Counted from the first letter of the stretch, positions 1-9,647 are shown. The stretch: DNA of 64,000 nt from Vreelandella venusta (GCF_007989605.1 NZ_BJUL01000003.1:248001-312000); one strand, 5' to 3'. Notes: generated by a model from the sequence alone, not told the origin. Program-made: numbers and translations.

Positions 1-115
1 CAATGTGATGTACAGAGCCGATACGATCCGTGGTTTCAAGTCGTTTCGCCAGCACTTTTTGCAGCGCTACGGCTTCTTTTGGAGCTAAATTCCAGTCATG
101 TAGCGGTGCGTCCAT
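1..115 (-). CDS. nfi: Endonuclease V (deoxyinosine 3'-endonuclease), N-terminal part only
   Basis: Only the first 38 codons lie in the window; the gene runs off the left edge. The start is ATG at 115-113 with a strong AAAAGGAG Shine-Dalgarno sequence seven bases upstream. The peptide begins MDAPLHDWNLAP and ends near the edge with RIGSVHHI, which fits the N-terminus of Nfi just before its conserved GVDVGF stretch. Family knowledge: Nfi nicks DNA one base 3' of deaminated purines and starts their repair. The catalytic residues are outside the window, so the call rests on the N-terminal pattern alone. Confidence 0.6.
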   Translation of the reverse strand, partial: MDAPLHDWNLAPKEAVALQKVLAKRLETTDRIGSVHHI

Positions 116-181
116 GCAGCCTCCTTTTACTGAACCATCATCATACTAACGTAGCTCAACTTCTCAGCAGCAATAACAGGC

Positions 182-218
182 AAAAAAAATCCCCTTAAGC
201 CGCTAGGCGTAAGGGGAT
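182..218 (-). terminator. Rho-independent terminator of deaD
   Basis: On the minus strand an eight-base stem, TCCCCTTA with TAAGGGGA, is followed at once by eight T residues. It lies about 75 bases past the deaD stop codon and faces the right way to end that transcript. Confidence 0.9.
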
Positions 219-293
219 AGAACGATCGTTAAACGTCGTTTTAAAGCACCACTATCTATCTATGGCGCTATACAATAACTTAAGCACAATAAC

Positions 294-2006
294 TTAAGCG
301 CGTTCGCGGCGACGAATCGGCGCATCGCCGTCATCACGACGACGACGTGGAGCACGCTCAGGCGCGCTGTCTTCACTAATTTCTAACGGACGACCTGCGA
401 CACGGGCACGTGCCATTTTCGCCAGAATAGTGGAAGGCAGGCCACTGGGTAGCTCAACTACCGAGAAAGCGTTGCGGATATCGATCCGACCGATACGGGC
501 ACCTTCGATGCCACCTTCGTTCGCCAGTGCACCTACCAGCTGACCAGGCTTAACGCCATCCTTATGGCCAACAGAAACACGGTAACGAATCATACCTTCA
601 CTAGGTGCGCTTGAACGCTCACGACGGCCACCGGACCTACCACCAGGCGCGCCATCACGCGGGGCACGCTCTTTACGCGGGGCTTGCAAGCGACCAATCG
701 GCGCTTCATCAGCACGCGCCATCGCAGCAAAAGCACAGGCTAATTCAATGGCATCATGGCCTTCTTCCACTAGGCGTTCAACCAGTGCACGCTGCTCTTC
801 AGCACCTTTGGTCAGGGCCGCTACAACGCGATGATGGAACACGTCATCACGGTGAGCACGAATAGCAGCTTCGTCTGGCAGCGGCATTTCCGTCATTTTC
901 TGACCGGTAGCCTGCTCCATCCAGCCCACTTTACGGCCTTCACGGAAACCAGCGAACGTAATTGCGATACCGCTACGGCCCGCACGACCGGTACGACCGA
1001 TACGGTGGGTATAGGCTTCTGCGTCTTGTGGCAGATCGTAGTTGATCACGTGCGTAATACGCGGCACGTCAAGACCACGAGCAGCGACGTCGGTCGCAAT
1101 TAGCACATCAACCTTGCTGCGCTTGAGACGTGTAATGGTGCGCTCACGCAGGCTTTGGTCTAGATCGCCAGACAGGCCTGCGGCATTAACGCCACGCGCT
1201 GTTAGCTGCTCAACCAGCGTGGTACAAGCGGCACGAGTACGCACGAAGACAATAGCGGCATCAACCGGCTCAACTTCAAGGATACGTGCCAACGCTTCAA
1301 GCTTAGCGCCACCATCGACGCGTACAATGCGCTGTTCAATGTTTTCACCGGTCGTCGTACGCGACTCAATCGCGACTTTCACCGGGTTAACTAGATAGCG
1401 GTTAACAATGCGCTCAATTTCAGTCGGCAGCGTTGCCGAGAAGAACACACGCTGAGCATCTTTAGGGGTATCGGCAACCACGCGTTTTACGTCGTCGATA
1501 AAGCCCATGCGCAGCATTTCGTCAGCTTCATCCAGCACAAGTGCCGAAAGGCCATCGAGTTTCAGACTACCGCGATCAAGGTGATCGATAATACGGCCAG
1601 GGGTGCCAACAACAACCTGGGCACCGCGCTTTAGTGCGCCTAACTGCTCACGGTACTCTTGGCCGCCACAAAGGATAGCGACTTCAAGGCCCTTGAGGTT
1701 TTGGCCATATTTACTGAACGACGCAGCAACCTGCTGGGCAAGTTCACGGGTCGGAGCCATAACAAGTACTTGAGGCTCACGACGGGTAAGTTCTAAACGC
1801 GATAACAATGGCAATGCAAATGCAGCAGTTTTGCCGGTGCCGGTTTGCGCTTGGCCCAGCATATCGCGGCCTTCCAGCAACGCAGGAATTGTCTGCGCCT
1901 GGATCGGCGAGGGAATTTCGTAGCCTTGTGCTTCAACAGCAGAGAGAACGGCAGGCAACAGAGCAAGATCGCCGAAGCTCGGCGAAGCGACAGAAGTCGA
2001 GGTCAT
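294..2006 (-). CDS. deaD: DEAD-box ATP-dependent RNA helicase DeaD/CsdA
   Basis: A 570-residue cytoplasmic RNA helicase that unwinds structured RNA in ribosome assembly and mRNA turnover, especially in the cold. Core motifs appear in order: Walker A AQTGTGKT at 53-60, PTREL at 85-89, TPGR at 135-138, DEAD at 159-162, SAT at 190-192, then ARGLD and HRIGRTGR in the second RecA domain. After the core comes an Arg/Gly-rich linker and a DbpA-type RNA-binding domain (around 470-540), then a very basic tail. This domain order separates DeaD from RhlE, SrmB and RhlB. The start ATG has AAGGTG upstream. It is read alone and ends at the terminator at 182-218. A long untranslated leader precedes it. Confidence 0.95.
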   Translation of the reverse strand: MTSTSVASPSFGDLALLPAVLSAVEAQGYEIPSPIQAQTIPALLEGRDMLGQAQTGTGKTAAFALPLLSRLELTRREPQVLVMAPTRELAQQVAASFSKYGQNLKGLEVAILCGGQEYREQLGALKRGAQVVVGTPGRIIDHLDRGSLKLDGLSALVLDEADEMLRMGFIDDVKRVVADTPKDAQRVFFSATLPTEIERIVNRYLVNPVKVAIESRTTTGENIEQRIVRVDGGAKLEALARILEVEPVDAAIVFVRTRAACTTLVEQLTARGVNAAGLSGDLDQSLRERTITRLKRSKVDVLIATDVAARGLDVPRITHVINYDLPQDAEAYTHRIGRTGRAGRSGIAITFAGFREGRKVGWMEQATGQKMTEMPLPDEAAIRAHRDDVFHHRVVAALTKGAEEQRALVERLVEEGHDAIELACAFAAMARADEAPIGRLQAPRKERAPRDGAPGGRSGGRRERSSAPSEGMIRYRVSVGHKDGVKPGQLVGALANEGGIEGARIGRIDIRNAFSVVELPSGLPSTILAKMARARVAGRPLEISEDSAPERAPRRRRDDGDAPIRRRERA

Positions 2007-2460
2007 TAATCACACCTTGGTAGGCCGGTTTTTCCGGCAAAAAACATCGTAAGCGTCTCTGACTCTGCTCGTTAATACGCGTGACAATGCCTATTAATGA
2101 ACAAGGATCCGCAAGGCGGATATCATCATCAGTGGAGTCGGAGACGCCGGTCGCACCTAGCATTCGGTTAGCAAACATCGCATAGGCGGGCTAACCGCTG
2201 TGGCGACCTTCTGCGCCGATTTCACCCGTTTGGTGAAATGCTGGAGGCGCGCCATCTTCACAGCAATGAACATCTGCAGTTGGCAAGATGTTCCCGCAAG
2301 CACTTCGCTTCGTAGTCAAAGCTACGCAGGAAATCGCTTATCGTCGTGATGGAGGGGTCAACACATGCGAGGAGGGCGCATCCTAACACCGCCAGCCGAT
2401 CATGACCAGCTTTTTTACTTTAACCATTTTTAATAGTCTGGCTTGCAGATACTCCCTGTT
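2007..2460 (-). promoter_or_regulatory. Long structured 5' leader region of deaD
   Basis: About 450 bases upstream of deaD hold no convincing gene. On the transcribed strand there are several hairpins: an eight-base stem at 2219-2226/2232-2239 (ATTTCACC type), an eight-base stem at 2268-2275/2286-2293 (GAACATCT type), and a GCCGG/CCGGC hairpin near 2022-2036 just before the ribosome binding site. Long structured leaders are known for deaD/csdA in enterobacteria, where they serve cold control and autoregulation. No promoter can be placed with confidence. Confidence 0.45.
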
Positions 2461-2513
2461 CGTCTAACCTGAGAGGTGCCTAACGATGTTCACTAACTTC
2501 AAGGAGTGATGCT

Positions 2514-2711
2514 ATGAACTGGGATAAAATTGAAGGCAACTGGAAAGAAATGAAAGGAAAAGCTCGTGCAAGCTGGGGAGAACTAACTGACGATGAACTT
2601 ACCCAGATTGGCGGCAAGAAAGACCAACTTGTTGGCAAGCTACAGCAGAAATATGGCATAGAGCGGGAAGAAGCCGAACGCCGTGCTGATCAATGGGCGA
2701 ACGATCTTTAA
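2514..2711 (+). CDS. CsbD family stress-response protein
   Basis: A 65-residue acidic, helical protein starting MNWDKIEGNWKEMKGKA and ending with a Glu/Arg-rich helix. The N-terminal pattern, with Trp and Lys at helix spacing followed by GKARASWGEL-D-DEL, is the CsbD/YjbJ signature. Family members are small cytoplasmic proteins induced by general stress; their molecular role is unknown. A clear AAGGAG lies 7-8 bases before the ATG. The next gene, a PRC-barrel protein, follows 49 bases later in the same direction, so the two may be cotranscribed as a stress pair. Confidence 0.9.
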   Translation: MNWDKIEGNWKEMKGKARASWGELTDDELTQIGGKKDQLVGKLQQKYGIEREEAERRADQWANDL

Positions 2712-2760
2712 CGTTTGTCGTCTAATTAAGCGCACATTAATAGCTACACGGAGAGATGCT

Positions 2761-3243
2761 ATGCGTAAGACAATGCTTACCACCGCTATCAGTACCGCCC
2801 TTTTAGGCAGCTTAGCCTTTGGTGTTCAAGCCTCAACTGAACCCCAAGGCATGTATTCTGCAGATGACATCATGGATGCAGAGGTGTTTTTTGTTGGTGG
2901 TTCTGGTGAAGAAATAGGTGAAGTGGAAGATATTCTTTTTGATGAAGAAATGCGCATTTCAGCGTTAGTCGTTGAAAGCGGCGCAGTTCTGGGTCTGGGT
3001 GGTCGTGAAATTGTGATTAATACCGATCAGTTTACCCTGGAAACCCATACCGAGAGTGATGGTGGTACCGAGCACCGTATTATGCTCGAGGCTTCCCAAG
3101 AGGAAGTCGAATCCTTCCCTACCTATAATCGTGATTGGTGGGAGCAGACTAAAAACAGTGCTCGCGATGCGTGGCAAACGACCAAAGAAGGTGCCCAAAG
3201 CGCTTGGCAAACTACTCGCGAAGCCGTTAATGACAACCAGTAA
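2761..3243 (+). CDS. Exported PRC-barrel domain protein
   Basis: A 160-residue protein with a signal peptide (MRKTMLTTAISTALLGSLAFGVQA) and cleavage predicted after about residue 24. A PRC-barrel beta domain follows at about 32-110; it contains GEEIGEVEDILFDE and a later REIVINTDQ strand. The C-terminus has Trp-rich helical repeats of the form ARDAWQTTKEGAQ and SAWQTTREA. PRC barrels are small binding modules; here the protein would be periplasmic. The start at 2761 is preferred over an in-frame upstream ATG because it has GGAGAG upstream and begins the signal peptide. It follows csbD closely and ends before the hairpin at 3276-3308. Confidence 0.85.
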   Translation: MRKTMLTTAISTALLGSLAFGVQASTEPQGMYSADDIMDAEVFFVGGSGEEIGEVEDILFDEEMRISALVVESGAVLGLGGREIVINTDQFTLETHTESDGGTEHRIMLEASQEEVESFPTYNRDWWEQTKNSARDAWQTTKEGAQSAWQTTREAVNDNQ

Positions 3244-3275
3244 CTTAAATCGCTTAAGCTAGCGCTTAACTAGCC

Positions 3276-3308
3276 AAATGGGCCACCCAGCAACTGGGTG
3301 GCCCATTT
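3276..3308 (+). terminator. Perfect 15-bp stem-loop after the PRC-barrel gene
   Basis: Arms 3276-3290 and 3294-3308 pair perfectly around a three-base loop. The T tract is short, so termination may be weak. The stem stands between converging genes and could work in both directions. Confidence 0.65.
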
Positions 3309-3359
3309 GTTAGTAACGAGATTTGAGAGGCAATTTCTGAGCAGCGCTCTGCTTATCAA

Positions 3360-4400
3360 CTAGTATGAAGCCCGACGACGGATGCCCTGCCCTGGCAAAC
3401 GCTGACGATCATGAGGGCGCTCTAAATCCAATAGCGGTCCGGCAGGCACAATGCGTGTAGGGTTAATCTTGTCATGGCTGTAGTAGTAGTGGCGTTTTAT
3501 CTGGTCCATATTGACGGTCTCTGCAATGCCCGACCACTGATACAGCTCGCGAACGTAATTTGCTAGATTTGGATAATCTTCAATACGCTTTAAATTGCAC
3601 TTAAAATGACCGTAATAGACAGCATCAAAACGGATCAGCGTAGTGAAAAGCCGAATATCCGCCTCTGTTAACCACTCCCCCGCTAGATAACGATGCTCGC
3701 TCAAACGTTTTTCCATTCGATCTAAGGCATCGAACAGCGCCTGCACATGCTTTTCATACACCTGCTGATCCGTCGCAAAACCCGACTTATAGACACCGTT
3801 ATTAATATGCTCGTACACATCGTCGTTGATGTCGTTAATGGTGCTACGCAGGTCATCAGGGTAAAAATCTAAATCGTTACCGGTCAACTCATCAAACGCG
3901 TGATTAAAAATGCGTATCAAATCAGCCGACTCATTATTGATTATTGCGCTACGTTGCTTATCCCAAAGCAGCGGTACGGTGACGCGTCCCGTATAGGTAG
4001 AGTCATTCATCGTGTAGAGCTGGTGATGATAGTCGACGTGGTTGACAGGATCCCCGCTGGAGCCCTCAGCTTGGTTATACGTCCAACCCTTATCCTGCAT
4101 CAAAGGGCTGACATGAGAGGCACCAATAAGTGATTCCAGCCCTTTTAATTTGCGCATAATCAGAACTCGATGCGCCCAAGGGCAGGCTAAAGAGACATAA
4201 AGATGATAACGGTCTGCTTGCGCGGGGTAGCGTTGCCCTTGCCACTGTTTGCCTGACGATGCGCCGCCTGACAGCACTTCTCTCATGGAATCGTCACCCA
4301 CCCAGTCGCGCAGCTGAGCAGACTCACGGACAAATTCGCCACCATGCTTCTTAGTGTCGTACCACTGATCAACCCATTCGCCGTTAACAAGCAGTCCCAT
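3360..4400 (-). CDS. yqjG: Glutathionyl-hydroquinone reductase (omega-like GST, YqjG/ECM4 family)
   Basis: A 346-residue cytoplasmic enzyme that removes glutathione from glutathionyl-hydroquinones. It begins MGLLVNGEWVDQWYDTKKHGG and has the family's catalytic motif CPWAHR at 73-78, with Cys73 as nucleophile, followed by an omega-type GST helical domain (LAGEWLTEADIRLFTTLIRFD near 245-270). The length fits the family. The start at 4400 is chosen because CAGGAGA lies about eight bases upstream; a longer in-frame start at 4442 would add 14 residues that do not look conserved. It lies downstream of, and in the same direction as, a LysR regulator. Confidence 0.92.
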   Translation of the reverse strand: MGLLVNGEWVDQWYDTKKHGGEFVRESAQLRDWVGDDSMREVLSGGASSGKQWQGQRYPAQADRYHLYVSLACPWAHRVLIMRKLKGLESLIGASHVSPLMQDKGWTYNQAEGSSGDPVNHVDYHHQLYTMNDSTYTGRVTVPLLWDKQRSAIINNESADLIRIFNHAFDELTGNDLDFYPDDLRSTINDINDDVYEHINNGVYKSGFATDQQVYEKHVQALFDALDRMEKRLSEHRYLAGEWLTEADIRLFTTLIRFDAVYYGHFKCNLKRIEDYPNLANYVRELYQWSGIAETVNMDQIKRHYYYSHDKINPTRIVPAGPLLDLERPHDRQRLPGQGIRRRASY

Positions 4401-4499
4401 CGGGCGGTCTCCTGTTGTAATAATCGTATGTAGTAAACGCATTAATAATACTGATGGCGTTTAGCATACGCCCGCTTTCCCGATGCTCAAGCGGATGTT

Positions 4500-5420
4500 T
4501 TACGGCGATTCATTCGATGAAATCGAATCCTTAGGACAGAGTTCGCTCACCCCCTGCTTCAATGCCTGCGCCATCGCGTGGGCTGCAGGGCCAGCGCGAT
4601 CTCGGTCTCTGAATATCAACTGCATGGGCACCATACGTATCCCACCAGCACTCAACGGCAGAGGTTTGAGTTGCCCACTTGAAAGCTCATCAGCAATACG
4701 GGTTTCTGGCATCCAGGCAAACCCTAACCCGCGCTTCAACATATCTAAAGACGTGTTTAAGTGACTCACCGTCCATCGTTGCTCCGCTTTCAGCCAGCCG
4801 GAATTAGTCGACTGGCGTAGCGCTGAATCACGTACGACCAGTTGGCGATGCTGGGTTAGATCCCGCAGGTCTAGCGAGCGGCTAAGCTGGTGTAACTCAT
4901 GGCTTGGGTGTGCCACAGCGATAAACCGCACGTTCACCAGTGGTTCACCTAAATACCCCTGAGCCGCAATCCCTGAAACCACGAGATCGGCACGGCCATC
5001 GTGAAGCATCTCCGTACCACCATTTAGCACGCTTTCATGCAACTGTACTCTGACCTGAGGATACATTTCTGAGAAACGCTCAAGCGCTTTCGCTTGGGCA
5101 GCGGCTGGAAAAATCTGATCAATAGCGACCACGATTTCAGCTTCCAAGCCAGCAGCCAAACGGGTAGCAACATCTTCTAAAGAAGCGGCACTCTCAATTA
5201 ACTGGCGAGCTCGGCGCAATAAGAGTTCGCCCGCCTCAGTTAGGCGTACCTGCCTACCTACCGGCTCTAACACCTGAACACCCAACTGCTCTTCTAACTT
5301 GTGCACGGCATGGTTAAGCGTAGATGGGCTTTTATGAATAGCCTCGGCCGCCCGCGCAAACCCACCATGGTCAACGACGGCTGCCAGCATCTGCCACTGT
5401 GCAAGAGTTACTCGAGACAT
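4500..5420 (-). CDS. LysR-family transcriptional regulator
   Basis: A 306-residue DNA-binding regulator. The N-terminal winged helix-turn-helix covers about 1-60 (VVDHGGFARAAEAIHKSPST, then LEEQLGVQVLE), and a periplasmic-binding-protein-like effector domain follows from about 90. The start at 5420 has GAGGGAA upstream and fits the family; a longer frame would add 32 residues. Its effector is unknown. It is read toward yqjG and is separated by about 630 bases from the next gene on its other side, so its target may be itself, yqjG, or a distant gene. Confidence 0.88.
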   Translation of the reverse strand: MSRVTLAQWQMLAAVVDHGGFARAAEAIHKSPSTLNHAVHKLEEQLGVQVLEPVGRQVRLTEAGELLLRRARQLIESAASLEDVATRLAAGLEAEIVVAIDQIFPAAAQAKALERFSEMYPQVRVQLHESVLNGGTEMLHDGRADLVVSGIAAQGYLGEPLVNVRFIAVAHPSHELHQLSRSLDLRDLTQHRQLVVRDSALRQSTNSGWLKAEQRWTVSHLNTSLDMLKRGLGFAWMPETRIADELSSGQLKPLPLSAGGIRMVPMQLIFRDRDRAGPAAHAMAQALKQGVSELCPKDSISSNESP

Positions 5421-6054
5421 TTCGATTCCCTCGACGCTAAACAGCGAAATAGTCCACTTGATCTTCGAAAAACCCATATAGAATGCCAGGAAAAAGTGCT
5501 GAGTACTTGCTTGCAAACAATTATTCCTAGGTATCAGTCCGCCAAGGGGGTCTAGCTGACTCTTTTTCCCTTAAGCCGCGGTTAATCGACACTAAAATTG
5601 CCAAACACGACAAAGAAACAATTTTTTACAAAAAAGACAGCGTCTCACACCGCCAATTACTAAGCGCCCTTAACAAACCTGCTAAAGACCACCTGATGAC
5701 GAGTGGTTGGCTTTCAAGTCGCCTAAACTTTTAGACAAAAATGATACAAATATAATACAAAAGCATTGTAAAATTAATTTAACTTTTAAATTTGGTGGAA
5801 AATATTGCTTAGCGCCACCTCCCTATGGTTAATTAGTCTGCCCACTTAGCCCTAACACGGCTATCGAGAAGTTACTTTTTTTAGCGAACGGCGTTCATAA
5901 ACAGATTTACTTGCTTATTACTTCCGTATTTCAATGAAGTACATTTAGTGTACAGGCATACAGTCTGTTCACTCTTACCCTCATGGGGTATGGTTCCTGG
6001 GTTTACTTTCTTTCATGTTACTCATTTATCACGAACTCGGCGGCCCATTTACCC
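5421..6054. other. AT-rich intergenic stretch without a supported gene
   Basis: About 630 bases between a LysR gene and the MepM-like gene. It is markedly AT-rich at 5740-5800 and only tiny or shadow reading frames are present. It must hold the promoters for both flanking genes, but no element is clear enough to place. Confidence 0.5.
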
Positions 6055-7743
6055 ATGTTGCGAATTCTTCATTCGCTGCCCCGCACACATAAATTGTTAC
6101 TGTTACCCGTGGCTACAATGGTCACTGTGCTGGGCACACAAAAGTTAATTACGACCTACCACGATTTAAACCACGCTCATACACCACTGGAAAGCGTGCT
6201 TGTACCGCTTCCCAGCGACTCTGCTCCTGGGGTCCCCTCACTGCGCCAAGAACGCACCCCTGTTGCTGAAGCCATTGATCGCGCTTCCCGCGCGATTGAT
6301 GCCACGCGGGAAAATATTCCGCTGCACGACCTTGCTGCTAAAGAAATTGTCGATCTGGATGTCATTCCTAGCGCCGAAGCCTCAATGGCTAGCGACACGA
6401 CGCAACCTCACATTAGCGCCCAACTGGATGACAGCGCGCTCCATATCGCTGTGGTGCTAGGAACCCTCTCCAGCGGTATGCTCGAAGTTGATAAAACTGC
6501 TTCTGGCGATGTGGATAACACGGCTTCCGTGGAAATTGCCGATGCCACTTCATATGAAGATTATGGCAATGAACTATTTGGTGATATTTCTTTTCTCGAG
6601 CTGGAACTTGCTACGGACGAGCCCTACGTTCCTAGATGGAAAACACATATTGTTGAGTCGGGTGAGACCTTCGCGTTGCTGGCACAGAACAAGCTAGGCC
6701 TTGGCTACAGCGAAGTAATGGCAATGCTAGAGGATCTTCCAGACCCTCGTATGCTTACGCATTGGCGTGCTGGCCACAGTTTTGATTACAAGTTAGATGA
6801 AAATGGTCGTTTGCTGTCGTTGCGTATGATGAAAAACACCCGCGACGGTATCTTGCTAGAGCGTGATGAAGAACACTTTGCCGCCACGGTTATTGAGCGT
6901 CAGGGTGAAGCAGTACAGCGTCTCTACGCGGGCAGCGTAAGCGGTAGTTTTGCACGCTCGGCCCAGGCAACGGGTCTAAGCAGCAGCGCCGTTACTGAAC
7001 TCACCCACCTACTTGAGCAAAAACTCGACTTTCGACGCGACAGCCGTCGTGGGGATCGCTTTCAAGTGCTAGTTGAGTCCGACATGATTGATGGGGAAGC
7101 GTTTGACTCTCGCGTGCTCGCTGTTAAGTACGATGGCGAACGCATGGACTTGACGCTTCTGCGTAATGCCACTGATAGCAACTTTTATACGCCTGAAGGA
7201 AGTAGCTTAGATCCTGCTTTCTCGCGCTATCCGTTTGAAGGCAATTACCGTCTAAGTTCTAACTTTAACCCACGCCGCAAACATCCGGTAACTGGCCGCA
7301 TAAGTCCGCATAATGGCACCGATTTTGCGATGCCTATTGGCACACCTGTTATTGCTCCCGCCAATGGTCGGGTGGAAAAAGTGGGTAACCATCATGCTGC
7401 AGGGCGTTACATTGTGGTTCGCCATGATAATGGCTATCAAACCCGTTATCTTCACCTTTCTCGCCCGCTAGTCAGCGAAGGTGCGCGTATCGAAATGGGT
7501 GAACGCATTGCACTTTCAGGCAACACCGGACGGAGTACAGGGCCTCATCTGCACTATGAGGTCATCGTCAACAACACGCCTGTCAATGCGATGAACGTAG
7601 AGCTGCCTGAAAACACCAGCCTTAGTGGCGATACTTTGATTGCGTTCCAGCGCCAGGCTGAGCCCATGATGGCGGCATTGGATAGCGGTGAGACAGGCAC
7701 TATCAGTGTTGCTAACTACGAGCGTCAAGAAGAAGAGCAGTAA
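6055..7743 (+). CDS. Murein DD-endopeptidase, MepM-like (OapA N-terminus, LysM-like, M23 peptidase)
   Basis: A 562-residue protein anchored in the inner membrane that probably cuts D-Ala-mDAP cross-links in peptidoglycan. Order: short cytoplasmic LPRTHKLLLLP segment and one membrane helix (about 8-30); a variable acidic linker; a LysM/OapA-like unit starting THIVESGETFALLAQ near 200; a Csd3-like middle domain; and an M23 domain from about 400. The zinc ligands are visible as H419-NGT-D423 and H498-L-H500. The linker makes it longer than E. coli MepM. The start at 6055 is chosen because it begins the membrane anchor; the ribosome binding site is weak and an upstream start at 5983 cannot be excluded. 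Confidence 0.85.
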   Translation: MLRILHSLPRTHKLLLLPVATMVTVLGTQKLITTYHDLNHAHTPLESVLVPLPSDSAPGVPSLRQERTPVAEAIDRASRAIDATRENIPLHDLAAKEIVDLDVIPSAEASMASDTTQPHISAQLDDSALHIAVVLGTLSSGMLEVDKTASGDVDNTASVEIADATSYEDYGNELFGDISFLELELATDEPYVPRWKTHIVESGETFALLAQNKLGLGYSEVMAMLEDLPDPRMLTHWRAGHSFDYKLDENGRLLSLRMMKNTRDGILLERDEEHFAATVIERQGEAVQRLYAGSVSGSFARSAQATGLSSSAVTELTHLLEQKLDFRRDSRRGDRFQVLVESDMIDGEAFDSRVLAVKYDGERMDLTLLRNATDSNFYTPEGSSLDPAFSRYPFEGNYRLSSNFNPRRKHPVTGRISPHNGTDFAMPIGTPVIAPANGRVEKVGNHHAAGRYIVVRHDNGYQTRYLHLSRPLVSEGARIEMGERIALSGNTGRSTGPHLHYEVIVNNTPVNAMNVELPENTSLSGDTLIAFQRQAEPMMAALDSGETGTISVANYERQEEEQ

Positions 7744-7770
7744 CTTTCTTACTCTCTTTGCATCAAACAG

Positions 7771-7803
7771 TAACGCCGCCCTTATAGGGCGGCGTTATTG
7801 CTT
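7771..7803 (+). terminator. Terminator after the MepM-like gene
   Basis: An 11-bp GC-rich stem (7771-7781 with 7787-7797, core AACGCCGCCC) around TTATA, followed by ATTGCTTT. It lies 28 bases past the stop codon and between converging genes. Confidence 0.8.
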
Positions 7804-7879
7804 TGAAGTAAGCCTGAGTTACCAACCTTGCCGATAAGCCATCCTTACAAAATATCTAGCCATCAATCCTCTCATCACG

Positions 7880-9520
7880 TTATACCGCTCGTGACAATGC
7901 AGCCAATAGATCGGCGTCACGGCGATAAATATCATCGCGAAACTCTACTTCTCCTTGCGCATTTGGCCAGGCCGTTAAGTAGTGCAGCGCGACAGGAATA
8001 CGCTGCGGCAGATTAACATTACGATCACTTCCACCACTGTTAAGCAACGAAGACAATTGGTAGCGACTGCCACTATCTTGAAGCAGTAACTGCGCAAATT
8101 CCGTTACGCCTTCAACGCGCACACAGCCAGAACTGAGCGCTCGCTGATCGCGCTGAAACACTCCCCTGGCAGGTGTATCATGAAGATAGATCATCTCATT
8201 GTTAGGAAAACGTACCACCACGCGGCCTAACGGGTTACCGCCACCTGACACTTGACGCAGCATCACTGCGCCTGGCCGCTGCCAGTCAATAGCAGCAGCG
8301 TCTAACCGCTCGCCGGAGTGACTTATCACTTGGATATTGCGCCGGGCCAAATAGCCTGGATCTCGTCTAACCTGAGGTAAAACATCCTCGCGCATAATGG
8401 TCGGTGGAATCGTCCATGACGGGTTGATAGTTAAGTGGCTAATCGCCGAATGAATAATAGGCGTTTCGCGCCGCGGTGTGCCGACTACCACCCTGGCATC
8501 CCAGTGCTCACCATTGGGCCGAGTGTAGTGCAGTCGATACCCCGCAATGTCGACCCACACACGCGGCTCATCGGTTTGGGTAGGCTTGAGCCAACGCGCC
8601 CGCTCCAAGTTGACACGCAGTTGATCAATACGCGACGTGACCGGCGTGTTCAATGCAAGCCGTGTGCGCTGACCCACAACACCATCTTCTTGCAACTGAT
8701 GACGACGTTGAAATTGCTTAACGGCCCTTTCTAGCTCAGCATCATAAGTGCGCTGGTTGCTAACCGCTGACTGCGCCTCAATCATTGGGTAGGCACTGCT
8801 ATCCGCCCCCAGCAAGTTGGTTTCTCCCCAATAGGCCAAGCGCTGTCGCAATACCAGTACATCCTCATTAGTATCGCCTGGGCGTAACGCCTCATCTCGG
8901 CTTGCCAGATAGGGAACACTGCCTTTTTCAGCCAGCGTACGGTATTGGCGTAGCGCATCGCGTAGCTGAGCGTACTCCGTTGACGAGGGCCTTACATAGT
9001 CAAGCGCGTCCTGAATCTCGCCATTTTCCACCGCATGGACAATGCGCAGCAAAGAGTAGCGGCGCTCTGGCCTCGGGATATCCCATTTAGGCTCGACCTC
9101 GTTTGGGTTCACCTTGCCCCGCGAGAGGTGCTCAAGTGCAAGCAAAAGTGCTGTCGTTGCCTGAACATCAAAATCAGCTTGGGCCAACGCACCTGCTTGC
9201 TGGCTAGCCTGAAATGCAGTCAGCAGGATATCTGCGTCATAATCACTAGGCGTTAGACCATCATCTTCAAGGCTATTTAACGCCTGCACCAGTGCTTCAA
9301 CACGACTGCTATCTTGCCAGACGAGTCGCTGGTTTAGCTGCTGATAAAAGTCTTCAACAGGCAGTAACTCACTAGATTGAGTCGCTAAACGCTGAGCAAG
9401 TGCCTGCTCAAGAGCGCCTGTATCAGCTTGCGCGCTGGTAACCAACTGAGGCGCTTGGACCAGCGTCAGACACAGGGCCATCCCTATCGCCCATCGTCTT
9501 ATTAACGTTGTCTCGTTCAT
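7880..9520 (-). CDS. L,D-transpeptidase, YcbB/LdtD type
   Basis: A 546-residue periplasmic enzyme that makes 3-3 (mDAP-mDAP) cross-links in peptidoglycan. It has an N-terminal signal sequence (RRWAIGMALCLTLVQAPQLV), a scaffold domain, a peptidoglycan-binding helical repeat near 205-285 (VLVLRQRLAYWGETN and FQRRHQLQEDGVVG), and a YkuD catalytic domain with HDTPARGVF followed by SSGCVRVE, where Cys466 is the nucleophile. The architecture matches LdtD rather than the short ErfK-type enzymes. AGGAGGAG stands before the ATG. It is divergent from a second transpeptidase-like gene and close to an M23 endopeptidase. Confidence 0.92.
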   Translation of the reverse strand: MNETTLIRRWAIGMALCLTLVQAPQLVTSAQADTGALEQALAQRLATQSSELLPVEDFYQQLNQRLVWQDSSRVEALVQALNSLEDDGLTPSDYDADILLTAFQASQQAGALAQADFDVQATTALLLALEHLSRGKVNPNEVEPKWDIPRPERRYSLLRIVHAVENGEIQDALDYVRPSSTEYAQLRDALRQYRTLAEKGSVPYLASRDEALRPGDTNEDVLVLRQRLAYWGETNLLGADSSAYPMIEAQSAVSNQRTYDAELERAVKQFQRRHQLQEDGVVGQRTRLALNTPVTSRIDQLRVNLERARWLKPTQTDEPRVWVDIAGYRLHYTRPNGEHWDARVVVGTPRRETPIIHSAISHLTINPSWTIPPTIMREDVLPQVRRDPGYLARRNIQVISHSGERLDAAAIDWQRPGAVMLRQVSGGGNPLGRVVVRFPNNEMIYLHDTPARGVFQRDQRALSSGCVRVEGVTEFAQLLLQDSGSRYQLSSLLNSGGSDRNVNLPQRIPVALHYLTAWPNAQGEVEFRDDIYRRDADLLAALSRAV

Positions 9521-9647
9521 CGCTCCTCCTTGCGTTACTATTCATCGTCGCTATTTATGATTGCGATTCATCATTATTGCGCTACATCTATTTATCATAG
9601 CCGTTTACCTGTCTACTTCGTCGATATCTATTGCAGGATTGCACTCT

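Noticed and set aside
1933..2178. 81-residue minus-strand frame in the deaD leader, overlapping the deaD start
   Set aside because: No ribosome binding site and no family-like sequence; most likely chance within a structured leader.
5421..6054. Search for a small gene or mobile element in the AT-rich gap
   Set aside because: Only frames of about a dozen codons without ribosome binding sites; no terminal repeats.
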